A stretch of 64,000 bases of DNA, taken from the NCBI RefSeq assembly GCF_031582905.1, contig NZ_CP133990.1, positions 3,596,001-3,660,000 on the forward strand, given 5' to 3'. The DNA comes from Pengzhenrongella sp031582905. Its GTDB lineage: Bacteria > Actinomycetota > Actinomycetes > Actinomycetales > Cellulomonadaceae. How positions within the stretch are numbered: the first letter of the stretch is position 1; every line of letters begins with the position of its first letter. This document shows, piece after piece, positions 37,362 through 46,652 of the stretch. A program made the position numbers and the translations under genes. The notes beneath the pieces were generated by a model that ran no database searches, had not been told where the DNA came from, and saw only the letters and a program-made list of their open reading frames with translations.

Positions 37362-37379
37362 AGCCAACGACGGTTGGCT
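37362..37379 (+). terminator. Hairpin after the glycosyltransferase fusion
   Basis: AGCCAAC and GTTGGCT form a perfect 7-bp stem around GACG, 2 bases after the stop codon at 37359. There is no T-run, as is common in high-GC actinobacteria. Confidence 0.6.
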
Positions 37380-37483
37380 CGAACGGGCCCATTCTCGGCT
37401 GCGCAGCAGCGTACGGACTACAGGGCTCGCCCGAGCCCGTGTAGCGGCTGGTCGGGTCGGCGCGACAGGTCCGACGACGCCGG

Positions 37484-37513
37484 CAGCCCCGTCCCCACGA
37501 GGGGACAGGGCTG
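37484..37513 (-). terminator. Strong hairpin after the acyl-CoA oxidase gene
   Basis: CAGCCCCGTCCCC-ACGA-GGGGACAGGGCTG folds into a 13-bp stem with one mismatch and a 4-base loop, 38 bases past the acyl-CoA oxidase stop. With the preceding hairpin it forms the boundary between the polysaccharide locus and the lipid cluster. Confidence 0.65.
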
Positions 37514-37550
37514 CTGCTTCGATCTTGCGTGACCGGCGCCTGCAACCGCC

Positions 37551-39601
37551 TCAGCCGGCCGCCGGCCGGACCGCCTTCTCCGGGACGGCCTCGTTGCCGG
37601 ACGCCCGCAACCGGCGCCCGTACTCACGCGCCTCGGCCTGACGCTCGCCCTCCACGCCCGACGCGATCGCCGCGCGCACGTGCCCGGGCGCGTACCCGAA
37701 CGCGTCGACGAGGTCCTGGGCGTGCGGGCGCAGCCGGGTGAGCAGTCGGTCGATGTACGACGTCACCGTGCGCGCCCGGCCCGCGGACAGCCGGCCGTTG
37801 ATGAGGTACCACGCGAGGTTGCGCTCCACGACGACGAGGCCGAACAGGTCCCGCAGCCACGTCATGACTTGCTTGGTGCCCGGGTCCTCGACCTTCTCCA
37901 GGCCCGCGGTGAACGCCTCCCACTGGAGCAGGTCGGCGTGCGCGCGGGCGCACTCGAGCAGCGCGTGCTGGTGGGTGTTGAACAGGCGGGTCGCCTCGGC
38001 GCGGGACGCCTTGGCCGCCGGCCGCAGCGCGGTCGCGACCTCGGCGACCATCGTCTCCATCCGGTCGGTGAGCAGCTCGCGCTGGGTCTCGGTGTCCTGC
38101 AGCTTGCCCGCCGAGCGGCGCCGGTCGCCGCCGTCGGCCAAGGTCTGGATCACCCGCACGAGCGGGGTCCGGTAGAGGGCGGCGTCGGCGGCGCGCTCGG
38201 CGACCATGCGCGCGACCCCGCCGGCGTCGATGTCCTTGAACCCTCGCGAGAAGTCGCCGAGCAGGCGCTTGGCGACGAGCTGGAGCAGCACGGTGTTGTC
38301 GCCCTCGAACGTCGCGTAGACGTCGAGGTCGGCGCGCAGGCCGACGAGCCGGTTCTCGGCGAGGAAGCCGGCGCCGCCGCATGCCTCGCGCGCGGTCTGC
38401 AGCGTGGTCAGCGCGTGCCACGTGGACGTCGGCTTGAGCGCGGCGGCGATCGTCTCGAGGTCCTGACGGTCCTCGTCGGTGTCCGACTCGCCGGAGAAGA
38501 CGGCGTCGAACTTCTCCAGCAGCCGCTCGTGCGCGAACGCCTGCGCGTAGGTCTGCGCCAGCAGCGGCAGCAGGCGGCGCTGGTGCTCGGCGTAGTCGAG
38601 GAGCACGACCTCCTCGGTCGCGTGCTCGCCGGCGAACTGGCGGCGCTGGTTGCCATAGGTGATCGCGATGATGAGCGCGAGCTTGCTCGTGTTGACCGCG
38701 GCGCCGTCGAGCGAGACGCGCCCCTGCACGAGGGTGCCGAGCATCGTGAAGAAGCGGCGCCCGGGGCTGGCGATCGGCGAGGTGTAGGTGCCGTCCGGGG
38801 CGACCGCGCCGTACCGGTTGAGCAGGTCGGTGCGCGGCACCCGGACGTGCGTGAAGTGCAGGCGCCCGTTGTCGATGCCGTTGAGCCCGCCCTTGAGGCC
38901 GTCGTCCTCGCCGCCGATGCCGGGCAGGAACTCCCCGTCGCCGGGTCGCGCAGCGGCACGTAGAAGGCGTGCACCCCGTGGTTCACGCCGCGGGTGACGA
39001 GCTGGGCGAACACGACGGCGGCGGTCCCGTGCACCGCCGCGTTGCCGAGGTAGTCCTTCCAGGCGCCGCGGAACGGCGTGTGCAGGTCGAAGGTCTCGGT
39101 CGCGGGGTCGTAGGTCGCGGTGGTGCCGATGCTCGCGACGTCCGAGCCGTGGCCGGTCTCGGTCATCGCGAACGCACCGGGGACGTCGACGGACATCGCC
39201 CCGGGCAGGAACCGCTCGTGGTGGTCGGCGGTGCCCAGGTGCAGGATCGCCGAGGCGAACAGCCCCCACTGCACGCCCGCCTTGATCTGCAGCGACGGGT
39301 CGGCGACGACGGTCTCCTCGAACCGGGCGAGGCTGCCGCCGTGGTCGTCGGCGCCGCCGAGCGCCGTCGGGAATGCGCGCAGCACGTCTCCCTCGCGGCC
39401 CAGGATGCGCAGCTGCTCGAGCACGGTCTCGCGGTGCTCGGCCATGGTCTGGCCCTCGACGCGGTGCAGCCGCGGGTCGAGCAGGAAGCCGCGGGCGTGG
39501 CGGCGGATGTCGGCCCACCGGCCGAGCAGGACGTCCTCGAGCGCGGCGACGTCGACCGCCGGCTCGACGGTGGTGGGCTTGCGGTCGGTCGTCGTGCTCA
39601 T
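37551..39601 (-). CDS. Acyl-CoA oxidase (acyl-CoA dehydrogenase superfamily), frameshifted
   Basis: This protein of about 683 residues has acyl-CoA oxidase length. The FAD domain has FAMTETGHGSDVASIGTTATYD (residues about 145-165) and HAFYVPLRD; HVRVPRTDLLNRYG and TLVQGRVSLDGAA precede the C-terminal ACOX domain with EACGGAGFLAENR and ATFEGDNTVLLQLVAKRLL. It oxidises acyl-CoA to trans-2-enoyl-CoA. One base is missing near 38940. ATG 39601 is the start. It is divergent from the thiolase genes across the TetR gene, in the position held by fadE5 in related mycobacterial clusters. Confidence 0.87.
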
Positions 39602-39655
39602 CGTGACTCCTGTGTCGGCGAACAGCGGTACGGGGACAGGGGGACGTGGTCCGGG

Positions 39656-40357
39656 CTACGTGCCGCGGCCGCGGGCGAGGACGCCGACCGGGCCGGCCCA
39701 CAACCAGGCGGCGACCTGGGCGGTGAGGACCTCGCGGGGCACGGCGGCCGGCGTGCCCTGGCTGCGCAGCCAGCGCTCCCCCGCACCGCGCACGAACCCG
39801 ACGGCGCCCGCGGCCCACGTCTCGGCGAGCTCGCGGTCCTCCGGGGTCGGCTCGGACCCGGCGTCGGTCAGGGCGCGGGCGAACGGGGCGGCGACCAGCT
39901 CGGTGACGGCGTCGAGGAAGTGGCCGAGCGGTGACGACGGCTCGAGGGACCCTTCGCGGGTGACGAAGAAGTACACCCGGGGCGAGGACTCGATCATCTC
40001 CAGGTACACCCCGACCATGGCGCGCAGACCGTCCCGCGGGGTCGCGGCGGCGGCCAGCGCCTCCGCGAGCGCGTCCCGGATCTGGGTGACGACGGCCTCG
40101 GCGACCGCACGCTGCAGCCCGGTCTTGTCGGTGAAGTACCGGTAGACGATCGACTTCGAGGTGCCGGCCGCGGCGGCGATCTCCTCCATGGACACGTCCG
40201 CCCCGCGCTGGTGCACGCACTTGCGCGCGACCCGGACGAGCTCGGCCCGCCGCGCCTCGCGGTGGTCGGCCCAGCGCGCCGACCGGCCGTCGGTGACGTC
40301 GCCGGGCAACGGGATCGGCGGGGCCGTCGTCGACGACCCCGGGGTGACATGGCTCAC
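39656..40357 (-). CDS. TetR-family regulator
   Basis: This 233-residue protein has the TetR helix-turn-helix at residues 35-80 (ELVRVARKCVHQRGADVSMEEIAAAAGTSKSIVYRYFTDK), followed by an all-helical ligand domain. The start is GTG 40357, the only start upstream of the DNA-binding domain. It lies between the leftward acyl-CoA oxidase and the rightward thiolase and probably represses both in response to an acyl-CoA or fatty acid, which is inference from position. Confidence 0.88.
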   Translation of the reverse strand: MSHVTPGSSTTAPPIPLPGDVTDGRSARWADHREARRAELVRVARKCVHQRGADVSMEEIAAAAGTSKSIVYRYFTDKTGLQRAVAEAVVTQIRDALAEALAAAATPRDGLRAMVGVYLEMIESSPRVYFFVTREGSLEPSSPLGHFLDAVTELVAAPFARALTDAGSEPTPEDRELAETWAAGAVGFVRGAGERWLRSQGTPAAVPREVLTAQVAAWLWAGPVGVLARGRGT

Positions 40358-40364
40358 GAGACCG

Positions 40365-40381
40365 ACGGTATCAGGTACTGT
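40365..40381. promoter_or_regulatory. Candidate TetR operator
   Basis: ACGGTATCAGGTACTGT is an imperfect 17-bp palindrome (ACGGTA/TACTGT arms, one mismatch), 8 bases upstream of the TetR start and in the 170-base gap to fadA. Size and place fit autoregulation and control of the divergent operon. Confidence 0.4.
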
Positions 40382-40527
40382 CAGTCGCGGACACCGGCTC
40401 CGCCGTGCCCGTACGCCCGCACGAGCCACACACCTGCCACACCCGCCCGCAGCCGACGACGCCCCCAGGGCACCGGTCCGCGTGCGCCGGCGATCGACGA
40501 CCTGACCCACCTGCGAGAGGACCTGCC

Positions 40528-41859
40528 ATGACGGCGACCCCCACCCCGCACGACCCGACCGCCGCCGGGCCCGGCGCACCGCGCCGCGCCGTCGTCGTGG
40601 GCGGGAACCGGATCCCATTCGCCCGTTCGGGTGGCCCGTACGTCCGCTCGTCGAACGCGGACATGCTCACCGCCGCGCTCGACGGGCTGGTCGCGCGGTT
40701 CGCGCTGGCCGGCGAGCAGGTCGGCGAGGTCGCCGCCGGCGCCGTCCTCAAGCACTCGCGGGACTTCAACCTCACCCGCGAGGCGGTGCTGGGGTCGGCG
40801 CTCGCCCCGACCACACCCGCGTACGACGTGCAGATGGCGTGCGCGACCGGGATGGAGACCGTCGTCGGGCTCGCGAACAAGATCCGCCTCGGGCAGATCG
40901 AGTCCGGCATCGCCGGAGGCGTCGACTCGACGTCGGACGCGCCGATCGCCGTGAGCGACCCGCTGCGCCGCGCGCTGCTCGACCTGTCCCGCGCGCGGAC
41001 GACGCCCCAGAAGCTCGCGGCACTGGCGACGATCCGCCCCGCGCACCTGGCGCCGTCGGCCCCGACGACCGGCGAGCCGCGCACGGGCCTGTCCATGGGC
41101 GAGCACCAGGCGCTGACCACCGCCGCGTGGCGGATCACCCGCGAGGCGCAGGACGAGCTGGCCGCCGCGAGCCACCACCACCTCGCCGCCGCCTACGAGC
41201 GCGGGTTCTTCGACGACCTCATGACGCCGTACCGCGGCCTCACCCGGGACGCGAACCTGCGCCCGGACACGTCGGTCGAGAAGCTGGCCAAGCTCAAGCC
41301 GGTGTTCGGGAAGTCGCTGGACACCCCGGCCACGATGACCGCGGGCAACTCCACGCCGCTGTCCGACGGCGCCTCGACCGTCCTGCTCGCGAGCGACGCG
41401 TGGGCCGCGGAGCGCGGGCTGCCGGTGCTCGCGAGCGTCGTCGACGCCGAGGCGGCCGCCGTGGACTTCGTGCACGGGCAGGAGGGCCTGCTCATGGCCG
41501 GCGCCTACGCCGTGCCGCGCCTGCTCGCCCGCAACGGGCTGACCCTGCAGGACTTCGACCTCGTCGAGATCCACGAGGCGTTCGCCGCGACCGTGCTGTC
41601 CAACCTCGCGGCCTGGGAGGACGAGCGGTTCTGCGCTGACCGGCTCGGGCTGGACGCGCCGCTCGGGTCGATCGACCGGGCCCGGCTCAACGTCGTCGGA
41701 TCGTCCGTCGCCGCCGGGCACCCGTTCGCCGCGACCGGCGGCCGCATCGTCGCGACCCTTGCGAAGCTGCTCGCCGAGAAGGGCCCTGGCAGCCGCGGTC
41801 TCATCTCCGTCTGCGCTGCCGGTGGGCAGGGCGTCGCCATGATCCTGGAGGCAGCGTGA
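40528..41859 (+). CDS. fadA: Acetyl-CoA C-acyltransferase (thiolase), FadA2-like
   Basis: This 443-residue thiolase has QMACATGMETVVGLANKIR with the nucleophilic Cys near residue 112, GNSTPLSDGAS, EIHEAFAATVL, NVVGSSVAAGHPFAATGGR (His) and CAAGGQG with the second catalytic Cys. It cleaves 3-oxoacyl-CoA or condenses acyl-CoA. ATG 40528 has GAGAGG 7 bases upstream. The stop overlaps the GTG of the reductase gene (GTGA). Order and sequence types match the mycobacterial fadA2-fabG4-htdX cluster. Confidence 0.92.
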   Translation: MTATPTPHDPTAAGPGAPRRAVVVGGNRIPFARSGGPYVRSSNADMLTAALDGLVARFALAGEQVGEVAAGAVLKHSRDFNLTREAVLGSALAPTTPAYDVQMACATGMETVVGLANKIRLGQIESGIAGGVDSTSDAPIAVSDPLRRALLDLSRARTTPQKLAALATIRPAHLAPSAPTTGEPRTGLSMGEHQALTTAAWRITREAQDELAAASHHHLAAAYERGFFDDLMTPYRGLTRDANLRPDTSVEKLAKLKPVFGKSLDTPATMTAGNSTPLSDGASTVLLASDAWAAERGLPVLASVVDAEAAAVDFVHGQEGLLMAGAYAVPRLLARNGLTLQDFDLVEIHEAFAATVLSNLAAWEDERFCADRLGLDAPLGSIDRARLNVVGSSVAAGHPFAATGGRIVATLAKLLAEKGPGSRGLISVCAAGGQGVAMILEAA

Positions 41860-43220
41860 CCGACACGTACCTGACCCTCGTCAACACCGGGGTCACGAAG
41901 GCGCTCGCCAAGAAGCTCGGCCTGCCGCGGCCCGCGCCGCTGCGCCGGTACCGCGCCGGGGACCCGGTCGCGCCCGGGCCGGTGCTCGTCCTGCACGACG
42001 CCGCCTCGACCGCCGACGCCGACGTCGTCGCCGAGACCCTCGTCGGGTGGGACCTGGACGTGCGCCGGCACGCCGCGTCGGCCGACCGGTACGGCGCCGT
42101 CGTGCTCGTGCTCACCGGCGCGACGCACCCCGACGACCTCTCCGCGCCGGTGCTCGAGGCGGCCGGGACGCTGCGCGGGCTCGCGCCCGCGGGGCGGGTC
42201 GTGACGCTGTCGCGTCCGGCGTCGGACGGGGATGCTCCCGCGGTCGCCGCCGCCCGGCAGGGGGTCGACGGGCTGCTGCGCTCGCTCGCCAAGGAGCTGC
42301 GCGGCGGTGCGACCGGCAACGGGATCGTCGTCGCCGACGGCGTGGGCGTGGACGCGCCCTCGGCGATCGGGGCGCTGCGGTTCTTCCTGTCCAGCCGGTC
42401 CGCGTTCGTCGACGGGCAGCTGCTCGGGGTCGACTCGGCCGCCGGGGCGCTGCCGGGTGACTGGGACGCGCCGCTGGCCGGCCGGGTCGCCGTCGTGACC
42501 GGGGCGGCGCGCGGGATCGGCGCGTCGATCGTGGCGACTCTCGCCCGCGACGGCGCGACCGTGGTCGCCGTCGACGTCCCGGCCGCGGGCGAGGGGCTCG
42601 CGCGGGTCGCGAACTCCGTGCGCGGGTCGGCGCTCCAGCTCGACATCACCGCGCCGGACGCCGCGGAGCGCATCCTCGAGCACACGCTCGCGCGGCACGG
42701 GCGGCTGGACGTCGTCGTGCACAACGCGGGCATCACGCGCGACAAGCTGCTCGCCAACATGAAGCCGGACCGCTGGGACTCCGTGCTCGCGGTCAACATC
42801 GCGGCGCAGCTGCGGATGAACGAGGCCCTGCTCGCCGCCCGGGAGGTCCGGCCGGGCGTACTCGACGACGCCCCGCGCATCGTCTCGCTCGCCTCGACCA
42901 GCGGCATCGCCGGCAACCGCGGCCAGACGAACTACGCGGCGTCCAAGGGCGGCGTCATCGGCATGGTGCGCGCGACCGCTCCCCTGCTGGCCGACGGCGG
43001 CGGCACGGCCAACGCCGTCGCCCCCGGCTTCATCGAGACCGAGATGACCGCCCGGATCCCCGCCGTGACGCGCCAGGTGGCCCGGCGGCTCAACTCGCTG
43101 CAGCAGGGTGGCCTGCCGGTGGACGTCGCTGAGGCCGTCGCGTTCCTCGCGGCCCCGCAGGCGGGCGGCGTCGTCGGGCGCACGCTGCGGGTGTGCGGGC
43201 AGAACATGGTCGGCGCGTGA
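41856..43220 (+). CDS. fabG: 3-oxoacyl-(CoA/ACP) reductase, high-molecular-weight FabG4 type
   Basis: This is a 454-residue SDR with an extra N-terminal flavodoxin-like domain (residues 1-200), as in mycobacterial FabG4. The catalytic domain has VVTGAARGIGASI (residues 210-222), HNAGITRDKLLANM, SLASTSGIAGNRGQTNYAASKGGV with Ser-Tyr-Lys, and NAVAPGFIETEMT. FabG4-type enzymes use NADH and prefer long acyl-CoA. It is coupled on both sides by GTGA overlaps. Confidence 0.92.
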   Translation: MTDTYLTLVNTGVTKALAKKLGLPRPAPLRRYRAGDPVAPGPVLVLHDAASTADADVVAETLVGWDLDVRRHAASADRYGAVVLVLTGATHPDDLSAPVLEAAGTLRGLAPAGRVVTLSRPASDGDAPAVAAARQGVDGLLRSLAKELRGGATGNGIVVADGVGVDAPSAIGALRFFLSSRSAFVDGQLLGVDSAAGALPGDWDAPLAGRVAVVTGAARGIGASIVATLARDGATVVAVDVPAAGEGLARVANSVRGSALQLDITAPDAAERILEHTLARHGRLDVVVHNAGITRDKLLANMKPDRWDSVLAVNIAAQLRMNEALLAAREVRPGVLDDAPRIVSLASTSGIAGNRGQTNYAASKGGVIGMVRATAPLLADGGGTANAVAPGFIETEMTARIPAVTRQVARRLNSLQQGGLPVDVAEAVAFLAAPQAGGVVGRTLRVCGQNMVGA

Positions 43221-44208
43221 CCACGCCCGCGTCGCGTGAGCGCGTCGAGCTGCCGGCGACGCCGGGGCTTGGCGGCCTGTACGTGCGCGGGGTCGGCGCG
43301 TCGGTGCGGCTCGCGGCGCGGTCCCGGCTCGGCCGGCCGGGGCGGCCCGCCCTGCCGGACGTCGAGTACGCCGTCCGGGACGTCGTCGCGGACGCCGAGC
43401 ACCTCAGCGCGTACCAGCACGGGCTCGGCGAGACGGCGTCGGACGCGCTGCCCGCGGGGTTCGTGCACGTGCTGGCGTTCCCGGTCGCGACCGCGCTGAT
43501 GGTCCGGCCGGACTTCCCGCTGCCGCTGGCCGGGATGGTGCACCTGGCCAACCGGGTCACCCAGGAGCGTGCGCTGCGCCTCGGGGAGCGGCTGGACGTC
43601 CGGGCGCACGCCCGCGACCTGCGGGCGCACCGGTCCGGGACGCAGGTGGACCTGGTCACCGAGGTGACCGCAGCCGGGTCCGACGACGTCGTGTGGCGCG
43701 GGGTGTCGACGTACCTCGCCAAGGGCGTCCGGCTGCCGGCCGACGACGGCGGCTCCTCCCCCGCCGCTGCCTCCACTTCTGCCGGCGCCTCGGCCGCGGA
43801 CGGCGCCTCCGCCGCGGACGTCGCCGGTGGGCGGCGTCCCGCCGGGGCGGACTTCGTCCCGCCGACGCCGACCGGCCGGTGGGTGCTGCCGGCCGACACC
43901 GGGCGCCGCTACGCCGCCGTCTCGGGCGACCGCAACCCGATCCACCTCTCGGCGCTGACCGCGCGCCCCTCGGGTTCCCGCGGGCGATCGCGCACGGGAT
44001 GTACACCGCGTCCCGGGCGCTCGCGGCGGTCGGTCCGGCGCGCGGCGGGGCGTTCACCTGGACCGTCGAGTTCGCCAAGCCGGTGCTGCTGCCCGGCACG
44101 GTGACGGTCCGGGTGGCGCCCCGCGACGACGGACCCGGCTTCGCGTACACGGGCTGGGACGCGCGGTCGTCCACCCTCCACCTGACGGGGGCGGTCGTCC
44201 CCCGCTGA
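43217..44208 (+). CDS. MaoC-family 3-hydroxyacyl dehydratase, HtdX-like, frameshifted
   Basis: This protein of about 331 residues has an N-terminal hot-dog half and, after an Ala/Ser/Asp-rich linker (residues 175-205), the catalytic hot-dog half with the hydratase motif: YAAVSGDRNPIHLS, then GFPRAIAHGMYTASRAL after the frame change near 43970. The Asp and His of the MaoC motif are present. It hydrates or dehydrates 2-enoyl/3-hydroxyacyl thioesters. GTG 43217 overlaps the reductase stop. It is the last gene of the thiolase operon. Confidence 0.85.
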
Positions 44209-44368
44209 CCCTGGACTGCGCGGAGCGGCACAGCGGGGCGTGGCAGGATGCCCGCCCGATGGCGGCCCGCGGCGGCGGCGATCCGTGTCGGTGTGCACCC
44301 CTGGCACGCCGGCACGGTTCACCGTCTCCGCGGGCGTCGTCGTGGGTGGGGGCTGGCAGGCTGGTCGC

Positions 44369-45007
44369 ATGAAGCGACCGATCGGGGACGTCCGGCTGCC
44401 CGAGCTCGAGCCGTGGTCCGGTGAGCTGGCCGACGACGTCGTCCTGGACGGCGTCGAGCTGCGCGGCCTGGACCTGTCCGGGCAGGGCGCGACCGACGTC
44501 CGGCTGCTGGAGTCGGCCCTCACCGACTGCGTGCTCGACGACGTCACGCTCGACCACGCGCGGGTCGGCGACTGCGTGCTCACCGACGTCCGGTCGCACA
44601 CCCTCACCGCGCGCGACTCGGTGTGGCGGGACGTCGCGCTCACCGGGTGCCGCCTCGGCGCCGTCGCGCTGTCCGGCGCAGAGCTCCAGCGGGTGCGGGT
44701 GACCGGCGGCAAGATCGACTACCTCAACCTGCGCGAGGCGCGTCTGACCGACGTCGTGCTCGAGGGGTGCGTGGTCGGCGAGCTCGACCTCATCGCCGCG
44801 ACCGCGACGCGGGTGACGCTCACCGACTGCCGCGTCGAGCGGCTCGACGTCACCCGGGCGACCCTCACGGGGGTGGACCTGCGCGGGGCCGACCTGTCCG
44901 CGCTCGACGGGCTCGCGCACCTGCGCGGCGCGGTCATCAGCGGGGAGCAGCTGCTCAGGCTGGGGCCCGCGCTCGCGGCGCACCTGGGGATCGACGTCGT
45001 CGGGTGA
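44369..45007 (+). CDS. Pentapeptide-repeat protein
   Basis: This 212-residue protein is built almost wholly of degenerate A(D/N)LXX-type pentapeptides (LDGVELRGLDLSGQGATDVRL, LTDCVLDDVTLDHARVGDC and later LRGADLSAL), which predict a right-handed quadrilateral beta-helix. There is no signal peptide. Such proteins can mimic DNA and bind gyrase, but most are uncharacterised. ATG 44369 begins just before the first repeats. It stands alone. Confidence 0.85.
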   Translation: MKRPIGDVRLPELEPWSGELADDVVLDGVELRGLDLSGQGATDVRLLESALTDCVLDDVTLDHARVGDCVLTDVRSHTLTARDSVWRDVALTGCRLGAVALSGAELQRVRVTGGKIDYLNLREARLTDVVLEGCVVGELDLIAATATRVTLTDCRVERLDVTRATLTGVDLRGADLSALDGLAHLRGAVISGEQLLRLGPALAAHLGIDVVG

Positions 45008-45056
45008 GGTCGTCGGGCAAGGCCGGCGTGGTGGCCGGGCAGATCGCCCGGACCGG

Positions 45057-45566
45057 TCAGGAGCGGGCGGCGAGGTCCTTGGCGTAGCAGCGGGAGAGCT
45101 CGACGTCGGCGTAGCCGCCGTAGCGGGCGATCGGCACGTACCCGGAGCGCTCGTACAGCGCGATCGCCGCGGTCTGCAGGGCGCCCGTCTCGAGCACCAC
45201 CCGGTGCAGGCCGAGGTCACGCGCGTGCCGCTCCACCTCGGCGAGGACGAGCCGGGACAGCCCGCGGCCGCGGAACCGGGGGTCGACGTACATGCGCTTG
45301 ACCTCGCCGACACGCGCGCCGGGGGCGCCGTCGCCCCACGATCCCGGCACGAGGCGACGCAGCGCGGCGCATGCGGCCGGCTCGCCGTCGACCCGCAGCA
45401 GGACCATCGCGGCGATCGTCGAGACGTCCCGCAGCGGGACGGGCTCGTCGTCGTCCTCGTACAGGGCGCGCATCTCGGCCTGCATCGCGTCACGCAGGCG
45501 GGCGGCGTCGGGATCGTCCCAGGCGACCGAGGCGACCGAGATCGTGCTGGTCGTGCTGGCGTCCAC
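45057..45566 (-). CDS. GNAT-family N-acetyltransferase
   Basis: This 169-residue GNAT protein has motif A, VKRMYVDPRFRGRGLSRLVL (residues about 90-110, with RGRGLS for acetyl-CoA), and motif B, LETGALQTAAIALYERSGY. GTG 45566 lies 7 bases after the purQ stop, so it is probably co-transcribed with purS-purQ. Substrate is unknown. Confidence 0.85.
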   Translation of the reverse strand: MDASTTSTISVASVAWDDPDAARLRDAMQAEMRALYEDDDEPVPLRDVSTIAAMVLLRVDGEPAACAALRRLVPGSWGDGAPGARVGEVKRMYVDPRFRGRGLSRLVLAEVERHARDLGLHRVVLETGALQTAAIALYERSGYVPIARYGGYADVELSRCYAKDLAARS

Positions 45567-45573
45567 CCCGGGG

Positions 45574-46265
45574 TCAGCCGACGAGGGTCTGCAGCACGGA
45601 GGTGAACAGACCGAGGCCGTCGGTGCCGCGGCGCGGGCCGTCGGCGCTGTCCGGGCCGTAGCCGGCCTCGACCGCGTGCTCGGGGTGCGGCATGAGCCCG
45701 ACGACGTTGCCCGCCTCGTTGGCGATGCCGGCGATGCCGCGGCGCGAGCCGTTCGGATCGTGGCCCTCGTAGCGGAAGACCACGCGACCCTCCCCTCGAG
45801 CTCGTCGAGGGTGCGCTCGTCGGCGACGAACTGGCCGTCCTGGTTCTTCAGCGGGACGGTGATGCGCTGCCCGGCGCGGAACGCCCGGGTCCACGCGGTG
45901 TCGGCGTTCTCGACCGTGAGCTCCTGCTCGCGGCAGACGAACGTCAGCGCCTCGTTCTTGACCATCGACCCGGGCAGCAGGTGCGCCTCGGTGAGGATCT
46001 GGAAGCCGTTGCAGATGCCGAGCACCGGCAGTCCGCCCTTCGCGGCGTCCACGATCGGCTCCATGACGGGCGCGAACCGCGCGATCGCGCCGGCGCGCAG
46101 GTAGTCGCCGTAGGAGAACCCACCCGGCAGGACGACGGCGTCGACGTCGTGCAGGTCCGCGTCGGCGTGCCACAGCGCGACCGGCTCGCCGCCCGCGAGG
46201 CGCACCGCGCGGGCGGCGTCGCGGTCGTCGAGCGTGCCGGGGAAGGTGACGACCCCGACGCGCAT
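45574..46265 (-). CDS. purQ: Phosphoribosylformylglycinamidine synthase subunit PurQ, frameshifted
   Basis: This is the glutaminase subunit of FGAM synthase in purine synthesis. Class I glutaminase marks are VGVVTFPGTLDDRDA at the start, LPGGFSYGDYLRAG, PVLGICNGFQILTE with the nucleophile Cys near residue 86, and HPEH (His-x-Glu) near the C-terminus after a one-base loss around 45790. ATG 46265 overlaps the purS stop by one base. A broken purQ beside an intact purS is more likely a sequence error than a null gene. Confidence 0.92.
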
Positions 46266-46555
46266 CAGGCGGTGGTCCCGGTCGAGGCGACCGTCGCGGC
46301 GGCGTCGGCCTCGATGTCGGCGACCCGGACGACGTCCTCGATGACCGGGTTCGACAGCACGGTCGCGGCGGCCTGCGCGGCTGCCTCGAGGACGTCGGGC
46401 GTCACCTCGCCGTCGACCTCGAGCTCGAACCGCTTGCCCTGCCGGACGCTGGTGAACTGGCCGAACCCGAGCCGCGGGAGCGCACCGGCGACGGCCTTGC
46501 CCTGCGGGTCGAGGATCTCGGGCTTCGGCATGACTTCGACGACGACACGTCCCAT
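46265..46555 (-). CDS. purS: Phosphoribosylformylglycinamidine synthase subunit PurS
   Basis: This is a 96-residue protein, slightly longer than usual PurS. It has VVVEVMPKPEILDPQGKAV and VRQGKRFELEVDG, the family pattern. It bridges PurL and PurQ in the three-subunit FGAM synthase. ATG 46555 has GGAGT-type sequence upstream. purL is not in the window. Confidence 0.92.
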   Translation of the reverse strand: MGRVVVEVMPKPEILDPQGKAVAGALPRLGFGQFTSVRQGKRFELEVDGEVTPDVLEAAAQAAATVLSNPVIEDVVRVADIEADAAATVASTGTTA

Positions 46556-46652
46556 GGGGAGTCACTCCTGGTGCTGAGGGAGGACTCCGAGGATACCGGC
46601 GGGCCGACGGCGGTCGGTGCGGGCGTCCGGGGGCGGGCAGGCGCCCCCGGCG

